Positions 25,624-33,217 of a stretch of 64,000 nucleotides of DNA are shown here, one piece after another (position 1 is the stretch's first letter; each line of letters starts with the position of its first letter). A model generated the notes under the pieces. It had not been told where the DNA came from, ran no database searches, and saw only the letters and a list, made by a program, of their open reading frames with translations. A program made the translations under genes and the position numbers. Origin of the DNA: UBA2166 sp964463965 (GTDB lineage Bacteria; Nitrospirota; Nitrospiria; Nitrospirales; UBA2166); NCBI GenBank assembly GCA_964463965.1, contig CAYXED010000002.1, positions 62,001 to 126,000 on the forward strand, in the 5' to 3' direction.

Positions 25624-26260
25624 AAATTACAACGCAAAAGCAGTACTTAGAGATATTACTTTTTCGATTGAAAAAGGTGAGATTTGCTCTGTTTTAGGTC
25701 CTAATGGTGCTGGAAAGTCAACACTTTTAAAGCTTCTGTTTTTCCAGGAAAAAATCGACCGAGGGCAACTCGTGATTAATGACCAAAATCTTGCTGATGT
25801 AAGTAGGCGATCAATTCCTGCCATAAGGCAGCGTATGGGTTTTATTTCCGATGGTTTTCGACTTATTCCCCGTAAAACAATTTTGGAGAATATTTCTTTG
25901 GCTTTGACCGTTGCCAAGGTTGCCGCGAAACAAGGGTGGAACAATATTGATCGGGTTATTGATTTTTTGGATCTCGAATACAAAAAAAATGATCTTGTCT
26001 CATCTCTGTCAACTGGTGAGCAGCAGCGGGTGCGCATTGCAAGAGCTGTAGTCAGTGATCCACTAATTCTGCTTGCGGATGAACCTACGGAAAACCTTGA
26101 TTCTAAGGCGGTATCGAAAGTCATTGAACTTTTCAAATCTCTGAGTATGCGTGGAACAACTATTATACTCGCCACCCAAAACCAACAGGTTGCCGAAATC
26201 TTTTCTCAATGCCACCTCGTATTACAACATGGTCGAGTGACACATAGAAAAGGTGTATGA
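25598..26260 (+). CDS. ftsE: Cell division ATP-binding protein FtsE, with altered ABC motifs
   Basis: FtsE is the cytoplasmic ABC ATPase that, with FtsX, activates periplasmic wall hydrolases at the septum. The 220-residue protein has Walker A GPNGAGKST (34-42), Walker B ILLADE (157-162) with the catalytic Glu162, and D-loop ENLD. Three other sites deviate: the Q-loop segment MGFISDGFRLIP (80-91) has no Gln, the signature reads LSTGEQQR (137-144) instead of LSGGEQQR, and the switch reads ATQN (Gln194) instead of ATHD. Its start lies inside rnhB and its stop overlaps ftsX (ATGA). Identity is strongly supported by context. ATPase activity is in question. Confidence 0.92.
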   Translation: MIKASHIHKNYNAKAVLRDITFSIEKGEICSVLGPNGAGKSTLLKLLFFQEKIDRGQLVINDQNLADVSRRSIPAIRQRMGFISDGFRLIPRKTILENISLALTVAKVAAKQGWNNIDRVIDFLDLEYKKNDLVSSLSTGEQQRVRIARAVVSDPLILLADEPTENLDSKAVSKVIELFKSLSMRGTTIILATQNQQVAEIFSQCHLVLQHGRVTHRKGV

Positions 26261-27141
26261 GATATTTAGTCTACTGTTTCAGTGAAACGAAGGAAAATCT
26301 CTTTGATTATCGTGTATTGTCTGTGGTTGCACTTGTGACAAGTGCCTTCTCAATGCTTTGTTTTGGATTATTTTTTCTAGTTTACGTGAATATCCAGGAA
26401 ATCGTGCAGTCGTTTGAAGAAAAGATTACAATAAGGGTATATCTTGACGATAAAATCTCTAGAGATGAATTAACAGTGTTGGAAAGTAAATTAAGGGCAC
26501 ATTCCGAAGTGAGTAATGTGCACTTTGTCTCCCGTGAGGATGCCATGAAAGCTTATCTCCTGGAATACCCTAGTCAAGAAGAAGTATTGAGAGAGCTTGG
26601 TGATCAGGTGCTTCCTCAGTCTTTTGTTGTTGAACTTTCAGAGTTGTACAGAACAATTGCAGGTGTGACAGCTATGGGGGTAAAAATTGTCAAGATTGAT
26701 GGCGTTGAGGACGTTAGATACGGGAAAGAATGGATTGAGGTTTTTAGTTCTGTGAATCGAGTTTTAATATTGGTAAGCATGCTTTTTGGGATGACACTTG
26801 TATTTGCCGTGATTGCCATTGTTGCAAATACTATGAGGTTAGTTTTTTTCAACAGAAGGGATGACATTGATGTTTTGAGATTGCTTGGTGCAACAGAATC
26901 GTTTATTAAGGGTCCCTTTTTATTGGAAGGAGCGATTCTTGGAGCTTTAGGGGCAGCTCTATCACTTGTCTTACTTAAAATTGTTTTTGAGGCATTTTCC
27001 TATCGTATTGGTGATGAGTTGTTCCAAGGACAATCAATTCTTTTTGTTCCATTTACGGTGCTTGTAGGAATGATTGCCTGTGGAGCTATCCTTGGTTTCA
27101 TTGGCGCTCTTTTCTCTTTAAGGCGAACTTATTCAGTATGA
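26257..27141 (+). CDS. ftsX: Cell division protein FtsX
   Basis: The membrane partner of FtsE, 294 residues. The layout is typical: a short cytoplasmic N-terminus, TM1 (about 22-46), a periplasmic extracellular loop domain of about 125 residues (starting ITIRVYLDDKISRDEL and including FVSREDAMK), and three further helices in the FtsX permease core with RRDDIDVLRLLGATESFI. It passes ATP-driven changes in FtsE to the periplasmic activator, which is encoded by the next gene. The genes overlap by four bases on both sides, so ftsE-ftsX-envC form one coupled unit. Confidence 0.95.
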   Translation: MRYLVYCFSETKENLFDYRVLSVVALVTSAFSMLCFGLFFLVYVNIQEIVQSFEEKITIRVYLDDKISRDELTVLESKLRAHSEVSNVHFVSREDAMKAYLLEYPSQEEVLRELGDQVLPQSFVVELSELYRTIAGVTAMGVKIVKIDGVEDVRYGKEWIEVFSSVNRVLILVSMLFGMTLVFAVIAIVANTMRLVFFNRRDDIDVLRLLGATESFIKGPFLLEGAILGALGAALSLVLLKIVFEAFSYRIGDELFQGQSILFVPFTVLVGMIACGAILGFIGALFSLRRTYSV

Positions 27142-28340
27142 CCATGAGGACACTATTGGGCATAATTTTTTTCTTTGTGTTTGTAGGGGAAAATATTAGT
27201 GGGTACGCAGAAGAGTCTTTGATTGAAGATGCCAAGAAAATTTCTGAAAAAATAAAAAATGAACAAAAAAACCTAAATGTCATCCAGAATGAACTAAAGC
27301 AAAACCGAATAAATTTTAATAGTGCAGAAAAGAGGGAAATATCAGTACTAGGAGAATTAGAGTCTATTGACAAAACAAAACATGCAAAACGAAAAGAATT
27401 GAGGCTGTTGATTGAAAAGGTTGGTCAAGTGAATGAGGACACAGTACGTGTTGACGAAGAAATTGATGTCATGAGTGGAGATGTTGGAAAGAAGAAAGAT
27501 TTATTGCGAACACGTTTGAGAGGGCATTATAAATCGACTCAGGGGGACACAGATGTACCCTTGTTCGCATCTCAGCAGAACGATGAAGTTCATCTGCGTG
27601 ACCTTATATTTTCATCTATGCTGAACGCGGAGCATGATAGAGTTTTGAAGAATGTTGAGGAGCTTGTGGAGTTGGAAAAAGAAAGGCATAGCTTTGATAA
27701 TAAGGCAAGTCGTTTACTCCACAAGCAGCAAGCAGTTGAGCGGACTCTTTCTGCTATTAAGCATGAGCAAAAAAAGAAACACCGTGTACTTGCGAGAGCC
27801 CGTGATGAGCAAACTGCTTATGAAAGAACTATTGTTGAGCTGGAGCAATCTTCGAAAAAAATTGAGGCTCTCATACATGAATTACTTGAAAGACAGGAAA
27901 AGCTTTCACTTCTTCGGAATGCTGGCGATGGCTTAACTGCCTCTAAAGGGACATTGTATTGGCCAAGTGAAGGAAAAGTTGTTGGGTTTTTTGGCAACCA
28001 AAAGCATCCCAAGTTTGATACATTTCTTAAGCGTAAAGGGATTGATATCGAAGCTGCGGAAGGTAGCGTTATTAGAGCGGCTTTTCCAGGTATTATTGTT
28101 TTTTCTGATTGGTTGAAGGGTTATGGCTTATTATTGATAATAGACCATGGACTCGGCGATGTTTCCTTATATGCCCATGCTTCAGCGCTTTTGGTAAATG
28201 TTGGAGATCGCGTAAAGGCAGGACAGCCTGTTGGTGCGGTTGGTGATACTGGGTTAACTGGTGACAGTATGTTGTATTTTGAAATTCGTGCTGGAGGGAA
28301 GGCCGTAGATCCAGTACAGTGGTTATCTGCGAGGAAATAG
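27138..28340 (+). CDS. envC: EnvC-like murein hydrolase activator (coiled coil plus degenerate LytM domain)
   Basis: A 400-residue exported protein: signal peptide (cleavage near GYAEE), a long coiled coil (about 25-265) and a C-terminal LytM/M23 domain (about 285-398). The zinc ligands of active M23 peptidases are lost: the H-x-GID start reads RKGIDIE, the HLHFE motif reads MLYFEIR, and only YAHAS keeps a histidine. This degenerate pattern is that of E. coli EnvC, which activates amidases and does not cut itself. Direct overlap with ftsX makes it the likely FtsEX-controlled activator. The partner amidase is not in the window. Confidence 0.9.
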   Translation: MTMRTLLGIIFFFVFVGENISGYAEESLIEDAKKISEKIKNEQKNLNVIQNELKQNRINFNSAEKREISVLGELESIDKTKHAKRKELRLLIEKVGQVNEDTVRVDEEIDVMSGDVGKKKDLLRTRLRGHYKSTQGDTDVPLFASQQNDEVHLRDLIFSSMLNAEHDRVLKNVEELVELEKERHSFDNKASRLLHKQQAVERTLSAIKHEQKKKHRVLARARDEQTAYERTIVELEQSSKKIEALIHELLERQEKLSLLRNAGDGLTASKGTLYWPSEGKVVGFFGNQKHPKFDTFLKRKGIDIEAAEGSVIRAAFPGIIVFSDWLKGYGLLLIIDHGLGDVSLYAHASALLVNVGDRVKAGQPVGAVGDTGLTGDSMLYFEIRAGGKAVDPVQWLSARK

Positions 28341-28363
28341 CTTATATGGAGGAGAAAGAACTA

Positions 28364-29662
28364 ATGAATACCCAAGAACTCCCCTCTCACCGAGGTCGAT
28401 GGGTTAGCGTCACTATTGTTGGTGCTTTACTTATCGGTGTGTTAATTGGTCGAACAATGGTTCCGATAGTGCAAGCTACGGAACCATACGAACATTTGAA
28501 GACCTTTACGGAGGTCTTAGCAAAGATTGAGAAAAGCTATGTTGAAGAAACAAAACATATTGATCTTATCCATGGAGCAATTCAAGGCATGCTTGGAACT
28601 CTTGATGCCCACTCTGGGTATATGCCACCTGATGTTTATAAAGAGATTCAGGTTGAGACAAAAGGGAAATTTGGAGGTGTTGGCATTCAGATTGGTATTA
28701 GAGATAAAAAGCTAATTGTTGTAGCTCCTATCGAAGATACGCCAGCTCACCGGGGTGGAATTCAAGCATTGGATCATATTGCTAAGGTTGATGGGGAGTC
28801 GACAAAGGATATGACTCTTTTGGATGCGGTACATCGGATGCGAGGTCCAAAGGGCACTAAGGTTACCCTCACGATACTTCGCAAGGGAGTTGATGATGAG
28901 ATTGCTGTCGATCTTATACGTGATGAAATTACAATTCAGAGTGTTCGAGGACGGATGTTGGAGGATGATATTGCTTATCTCCGTATTGCTCAGTTTCAAG
29001 AACAGACAGCGAAAGAGCAGACAAAAATTCTAGAAGAACTTGAAGAAAAAGGAATGAAATCGCTTGTAATTGATCTTAGAAATAACCCTGGTGGTTTACT
29101 TTCTTCTGCTGTTGGTGTAACTGAGCAGTTTATATCAGCCGGAAGCTTAGTGGTATCGATTAAAGATAGGCAGGGACGGCGTGAAGAGTATCACTCAAAC
29201 TTTTCAGATCCTCTTGTCGATATTCCGATCATTGTCTTGGTTAACGCTGGCAGTGCTAGTGGGTCAGAAATTCTCGCTGGAGCAATTCAAGATTGGGGGC
29301 GTGGAGTAGTAATTGGTACTCAAACATTTGGTAAAGGGTCTGTTCAGACTATTCTCCCGTTAAGCGATGGTTCTGGGTTACGTCTTACGACAGCGAAATA
29401 CTTTACCCCCAATGACAGGTCGATTCACGGTGTTGGGATTACACCAAACATTGATATTGAGATAACGCAGGTACCAGAATCTACGCATTTACAAAATTCT
29501 TTGGAAAACAATTTGTCCCTTGATGGAAAGGGAGAGGATGAGGATGAAAAAACAGAGGAAGAACGGCAGCAAGATCTAATAGATAAAGATGTGCAGCTTC
29601 AAAAAGCAATTGAAATGCTTAAAACATGGAATGTATTCAAAACTATTACACCACGTACGTAA
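28364..29662 (+). CDS. ctpA: C-terminal processing protease (S41 family, CtpA type)
   Basis: An exported serine protease of 432 residues. It has an N-terminal membrane/signal segment (about 17-36), a helical region, a PDZ domain (about residues 95-180) and the S41 core. The Ser-Lys dyad is Ser299 in GSASGSE and Lys324 in GTQTFGKGSVQ, 25 residues apart as expected. The C-terminus is acidic and low-complexity. Such proteases trim or degrade periplasmic proteins, often wall hydrolases, and commonly follow ftsEX-envC genes. I start at the ATG at 28364, which has GGAGGA nine bases upstream. Longer starts (28346, 28319) are in frame but lack a better site. Confidence 0.95.
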   Translation: MNTQELPSHRGRWVSVTIVGALLIGVLIGRTMVPIVQATEPYEHLKTFTEVLAKIEKSYVEETKHIDLIHGAIQGMLGTLDAHSGYMPPDVYKEIQVETKGKFGGVGIQIGIRDKKLIVVAPIEDTPAHRGGIQALDHIAKVDGESTKDMTLLDAVHRMRGPKGTKVTLTILRKGVDDEIAVDLIRDEITIQSVRGRMLEDDIAYLRIAQFQEQTAKEQTKILEELEEKGMKSLVIDLRNNPGGLLSSAVGVTEQFISAGSLVVSIKDRQGRREEYHSNFSDPLVDIPIIVLVNAGSASGSEILAGAIQDWGRGVVIGTQTFGKGSVQTILPLSDGSGLRLTTAKYFTPNDRSIHGVGITPNIDIEITQVPESTHLQNSLENNLSLDGKGEDEDEKTEEERQQDLIDKDVQLQKAIEMLKTWNVFKTITPRT

Positions 29663-29707
29663 GTAATATATGTTGTTTTAAAGTCCCTATGAAAGGAGAA
29701 TTTTTTT

Positions 29708-30025
29708 GTGGCGAACGCAGCTAAAAAAAATACAATAAGCAAAGGGTCTTCAAAGTCATCGAATGTAAATTTTCAGCCTTTGGGGTCACGAATTTTTGTT
29801 TCTCAACTTGAGGTTGAAGAGGTTAGTCCCGGTGGAATTTTTATTCCAGAGACCGCTAGAGAAAACCCTAAAAGGGGAAAAGTTGAAGCTATTGGTAGTG
29901 ATGTGAAGCTTGTTTCTATAGGAAATGAAGTTTTATATGAACGTTATGCTGGAAATAAGTTAATTCTTGATCGTGTAGAGTACCTTGTACTTCGGGAAGA
30001 TGAACTTATGGGAGTATATGAATGA
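29708..30025 (+). CDS. GroES-like co-chaperonin, separate from groEL
   Basis: A 105-residue protein with the Cpn10 fold signature: FQPLGSRIFV, mobile-loop GGIFIPETA, RGKVEAIG, NEVLYERYAG and EYLVLREDELMGVYE. It starts at GTG 29708 after AAAGGAG. It differs from standard GroES in an extra N-terminal basic/serine segment of about 20 residues and in lacking the roughly 10-residue roof hairpin (the ENGEVKPLD region). No groEL follows. It overlaps the next gene by four bases. It may be a second, specialised co-chaperonin or have another role. Confidence 0.8.
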   Translation: MANAAKKNTISKGSSKSSNVNFQPLGSRIFVSQLEVEEVSPGGIFIPETARENPKRGKVEAIGSDVKLVSIGNEVLYERYAGNKLILDRVEYLVLREDELMGVYE

Positions 30026-30504
30026 CAAATATTTTTTTTGCATTTGCTATTGTATACATGGGTATGCTGAGCGGGAATGATGTCTTTGCTGAATCCTCGT
30101 CTGTTGTTTTGACTACTGCAGATGTATATATTGCCCTTCAGGCTGCTGAAGCTAAGGCCAATGAAATTGGAGTTCCTGTGGGCATTACTGTTGCAGATAG
30201 ATATGGAGCTGTTAGAGGGTTTATTAAAATGAATGATACTTTTGTTCATGTTCAGGATACATCTTTTAGTAAAGCCTATTCTGCGGTATCGCTTCGTCAG
30301 CCGACTGGTGTTTTGCCTCCTCATGTTGCCCATGAGTTAGGATCTATCACACGAGGGAAACTTACAAACCTTAAAGGAGGGATCCCTATAAATATCAAGG
30401 GTGTTATTATTGGTGGAGTGGGGGTTGGGGGAGGAGTTGGAAATGAGGATGAAATTGTTGCGAAAGCTGGGGCAAATGCTGTGATGAAGAGTAGGGAAAA
30501 ATAA
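30022..30504 (+). CDS. Exported HbpS/GlcG-family protein (possible heme-binding)
   Basis: A 160-residue protein with a signal peptide (cleavage near VFAES) and a single GlcG/HbpS domain: AEAKANEIGVPVGITVADRYG, GFIKMNDTFVHVQDTSFSKAYSA and a glycine-rich C-terminal VIIGGVGVGGGVGNEDE. Proteins of this family include the secreted heme-binding HbpS of Streptomyces, which forms octamers, and many of unknown role. Heme binding is possible but not shown by the sequence. The start codon overlaps the GroES-like stop (ATGA), so the two are co-expressed. A ferrochelatase gene lies about 1 kb downstream. Confidence 0.8.
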   Translation: MTNIFFAFAIVYMGMLSGNDVFAESSSVVLTTADVYIALQAAEAKANEIGVPVGITVADRYGAVRGFIKMNDTFVHVQDTSFSKAYSAVSLRQPTGVLPPHVAHELGSITRGKLTNLKGGIPINIKGVIIGGVGVGGGVGNEDEIVAKAGANAVMKSREK

Positions 30505-30635
30505 CCATCGTATACTATTAAAAATTTTTAATTTTAGATACTCCCTTCCCTCTGTTTTATTGAGAGATTTTTGTAGCCACTTGTTATAGTTAAATGCCAG
30601 GACCGTATTACATTTGAAATGTTTTGTGATGCAGT

Positions 30636-31541
30636 ATGTTGGTAGAGTGCGTTCCTAATTTCAGTGAAGGAAGAAATGCAGCGACAATTGATTTGATTGC
30701 CGATGTCGTAAAGTCTATCTCTGGGCTTGCATTGCTAGATAGGCAAAGTGATGAGGATCATAATAGATCAGTTTTAACTTTTATAGGCCCCCCAGCACTT
30801 GTTGGAATGGCAGCGTTTCTTTTAGCCAAAACTTCGAGAGAATTAATTGATCTTAGCTTGCACCATGGAGTGCATCCTCGGGTAGGTGCTACAGATGTCA
30901 TTCCTTTCGTCCCACTTAAATCCTCTGATATAGATGAGTGCATTCTTTTAGCAAAATCTGTGGGTGCACGAATTGCTGATGAGCTTGACATTCCTGTTTT
31001 TTTATATGAAAGGGCAACAAAAAAAAGATCTCGTTCTCTTGAAGATATTCGCCGGGGATCCCTTCCTGGTTTAACTTGCCGCATGAAAAACGAATCAAAC
31101 TGGGAGCCTGATTTTGGCCTTCCTGCCCCCCATCCAACAGCCGGAGTAACTATGGTTGGTGTTCGACCAATTCTTGTTGCCTTTAACGTTAATCTTTCAA
31201 CTGATAATCTTAGTATTGCAAAAATAATTTCTCAAAATATTCGTGAGTCAGGTGGTGGATTCAAATGTCTAAAAGCGATGGGAGTGAGATTAGAAAGTAG
31301 AGGGATGGTGCAAGTTTCAATGAACTTTACCAACCTTGACCATACTCCAATTCATGTCGTTTTCGAGGCAATAAAATTACAGGCAACATCTTTTGGTGTC
31401 ACTATTGCTGGAAGCGAAATTGTAGGACTCATACCTGAAAATTCGATGAAAAACTGTTCTGGTAATGAGTTGAAACTTGAGTGTTTCACTGATGAGCAAA
31501 TATTGGAGCGCCGGCTTTTATCGTTTCACAATGAACAATAA
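30636..31541 (+). CDS. ftcD: Glutamate formimidoyltransferase (FtcD N-terminal type, no cyclodeaminase)
   Basis: A 301-residue protein covering the two formiminotransferase subdomains: VECVPNFSEGRN at the N-terminus, LDRQSDEDHNRSVLTFIGPP, HHGVHPRVGATDVIPFVP and ALGVRLE-type sequence (here MGVRLESRGMVQVSMN). It transfers the formimino group from N-formimino-glutamate to tetrahydrofolate in histidine breakdown. The cyclodeaminase domain of the fused vertebrate enzyme is absent, as is common in bacteria. No hut genes are near. A formate-tetrahydrofolate ligase is encoded at 46.6-48.2 kb. It precedes hemH by 15 bases. Confidence 0.93.
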   Translation: MLVECVPNFSEGRNAATIDLIADVVKSISGLALLDRQSDEDHNRSVLTFIGPPALVGMAAFLLAKTSRELIDLSLHHGVHPRVGATDVIPFVPLKSSDIDECILLAKSVGARIADELDIPVFLYERATKKRSRSLEDIRRGSLPGLTCRMKNESNWEPDFGLPAPHPTAGVTMVGVRPILVAFNVNLSTDNLSIAKIISQNIRESGGGFKCLKAMGVRLESRGMVQVSMNFTNLDHTPIHVVFEAIKLQATSFGVTIAGSEIVGLIPENSMKNCSGNELKLECFTDEQILERRLLSFHNEQ

Positions 31542-31556
31542 GGAGGCATATGGTTT

Positions 31557-32576
31557 ATGAATATTGACGCGGTAATTCTTGTCTCTTTTGGAGGACCTGA
31601 AGGTATGGATGATGTCATGCCATTTTTAGAAAATGTCCTTCGTGGAAAAAATGTTCCAGAAGAGAGAAAGCTGCAGGTTTTCGAGCACTATAAGCAGTTT
31701 GGAGGCATCAGTCCAATTAACCAGCAAAACCGTGCTCTTATTAATGCCTTAAAGGGTGAGTTTGAAGCAAATGATATTCAGTTGCCAATTTATTTTGGAA
31801 ACCGTAACTGGCATCCACTTCTTCCAGATACGGTTATGAAGATGAAGAATGATGGAATAAAAAATGCCATCGCGTTAGTAACCTCTGCCTATAGTTCGTA
31901 TTCTGGTTGTAAGCAATATCGTAATGATATACAGCGAGCTACTGATTATGTTGATGGTGAGGTGAGCATAAAAAAAATTCGGCAGTATTATAATCACCCG
32001 GGATTTATTGAAGCAAATGTAGATCGTATTAGAGATTCAATCACACAGCTCCCTAACCCGGGACAGGGTTTTTCTGTTGCTTTCACTGCGCATAGCATTC
32101 CTGTTGCGATGGCGAAAACTTCTCCATATGAGGAGCAGTTACATGAAGTGGCAAGTATTATTTCAGATCAATTAAAAATTTCTGATTGGAAAATGGTATT
32201 TCAAAGTCGAAGTGGACCGCCTGGTCAACCATGGTTGGAGCCAGACATTCTTGAGCATATTAAAATATTAAGAGAAAGAGGATGCGTTCAACTTGTTATA
32301 GCACCAATTGGATTTATTTCTGATCATTTGGAAGTTGTATATGATCTTGATACACAAGCTAAGGAATTGTGTGATGATCTCAAGATGACCATGATACGGG
32401 CAGGGACAGCAGGGTTGCATTTAGCCGCGGTAAAGATGTTTAGAGAATTGATTGAGGAGCAGATTAGACCTGGTGTAGAGCAACGAGTTTATGGAATGGG
32501 GCCTAAATGGCCAGATGTATGTCCACAAAATTGCTGTAATTATACCCCAGGCCGGCCGGCCTCAACAAAAGGATAA
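31557..32576 (+). CDS. hemH: Ferrochelatase, [2Fe-2S] coproporphyrin-type
   Basis: Inserts ferrous iron into a porphyrin. The 339-residue enzyme has the catalytic His179 (FTAHSIP) and Glu259 (SDHLEVVYDLD), plus QSRSGPPGQPWLEPDI (215-231), which resembles coproporphyrin ferrochelatases (CpfC) of Gram-positives and Acidobacteria. It keeps four cysteines placed like the [2Fe-2S] ligands of actinobacterial enzymes: Cys118 in SGCKQYRND, and Cys322, Cys326 and Cys327 in CPQNCC near the C-terminus. This suggests iron is inserted into coproporphyrin III. The start follows AAGGAGG. The downstream enzymes HemQ/ChdC and HemY are not in view. Confidence 0.93.
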   Translation: MNIDAVILVSFGGPEGMDDVMPFLENVLRGKNVPEERKLQVFEHYKQFGGISPINQQNRALINALKGEFEANDIQLPIYFGNRNWHPLLPDTVMKMKNDGIKNAIALVTSAYSSYSGCKQYRNDIQRATDYVDGEVSIKKIRQYYNHPGFIEANVDRIRDSITQLPNPGQGFSVAFTAHSIPVAMAKTSPYEEQLHEVASIISDQLKISDWKMVFQSRSGPPGQPWLEPDILEHIKILRERGCVQLVIAPIGFISDHLEVVYDLDTQAKELCDDLKMTMIRAGTAGLHLAAVKMFRELIEEQIRPGVEQRVYGMGPKWPDVCPQNCCNYTPGRPASTKG

Positions 32577-32671
32577 TTTTTGAACCTTGAGGATTGAGGG
32601 GAAATTTTTATTGGGGTTGAGTAGAAAGATTTTTTATCGCTACATGTCTAGCGAATGATATACATGAGGTA

Positions 32672-33190
32672 TTATCGTACGGACGGTTGTTTTGGCGTGA
32701 CGGATATGATTTTCACATCAAATGTTAGGTCTTGGCCTGCTAAAGGGTGATTAAAATCAATTTTTGCAATCTTTTCTGTTAGCTCTAAAACTCGCGCAGG
32801 CTGTCCTTCCATGGTTGACAGAATTGATCCCGCCTTTGCGTTTTTAGGGATTTGATCTCTGGGAATTTCCATAATCGCTGTCTGGTTGTAAACGCCGTAT
32901 GCATCAGCAGCTTTTATTTTGACTGTCTTGCGTTGCTCAGCCTGCATGCCTGTAAGTGCAACTTCTAAAGCCGGTAATATTTCATGGCGTCCGTGAAGAT
33001 AAGCAAGAGGCTCTCCTCCCACATTTGTGTCTGCAACTGAACCATCGGCAAGTATAAGGGTATATTCGATTGCAATAACAAGCTCATCGTCAACCTTAAG
33101 ATTGGTGTCAGCAAAGGCATAAGGTATTACTGGGAGAGAGCAGAGTATGATGAATGCCGTCAAAAATTTTTTTTGTATTTCACCTGGCAT
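32672..33190 (-). CDS. Exported FKBP/SlyD-type peptidyl-prolyl isomerase
   Basis: A 172-residue protein with a signal peptide (cleavage near YAFAD, about residue 28). It has a SlyD-like FKBP domain: YTLILADGSVADTN, PLAYLHGRHEILPALEVALTGM, an IF-type insert with DAYGVYN and IPRDQIP, then IDFNHPLAGQDLTFDVKI. SlyD proteins are usually cytoplasmic, while this one is directed to the periplasm, where it would assist folding. It lacks the histidine-rich metal-binding tail. It lies 27 bases after rhlE and may be co-transcribed with it. Confidence 0.88.
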   Translation of the reverse strand: MPGEIQKKFLTAFIILCSLPVIPYAFADTNLKVDDELVIAIEYTLILADGSVADTNVGGEPLAYLHGRHEILPALEVALTGMQAEQRKTVKIKAADAYGVYNQTAIMEIPRDQIPKNAKAGSILSTMEGQPARVLELTEKIAKIDFNHPLAGQDLTFDVKIISVTPKQPSVR

Positions 33191-33217
33191 GGAGTTTTCC
33201 TTGTTGACTTTTTATGG

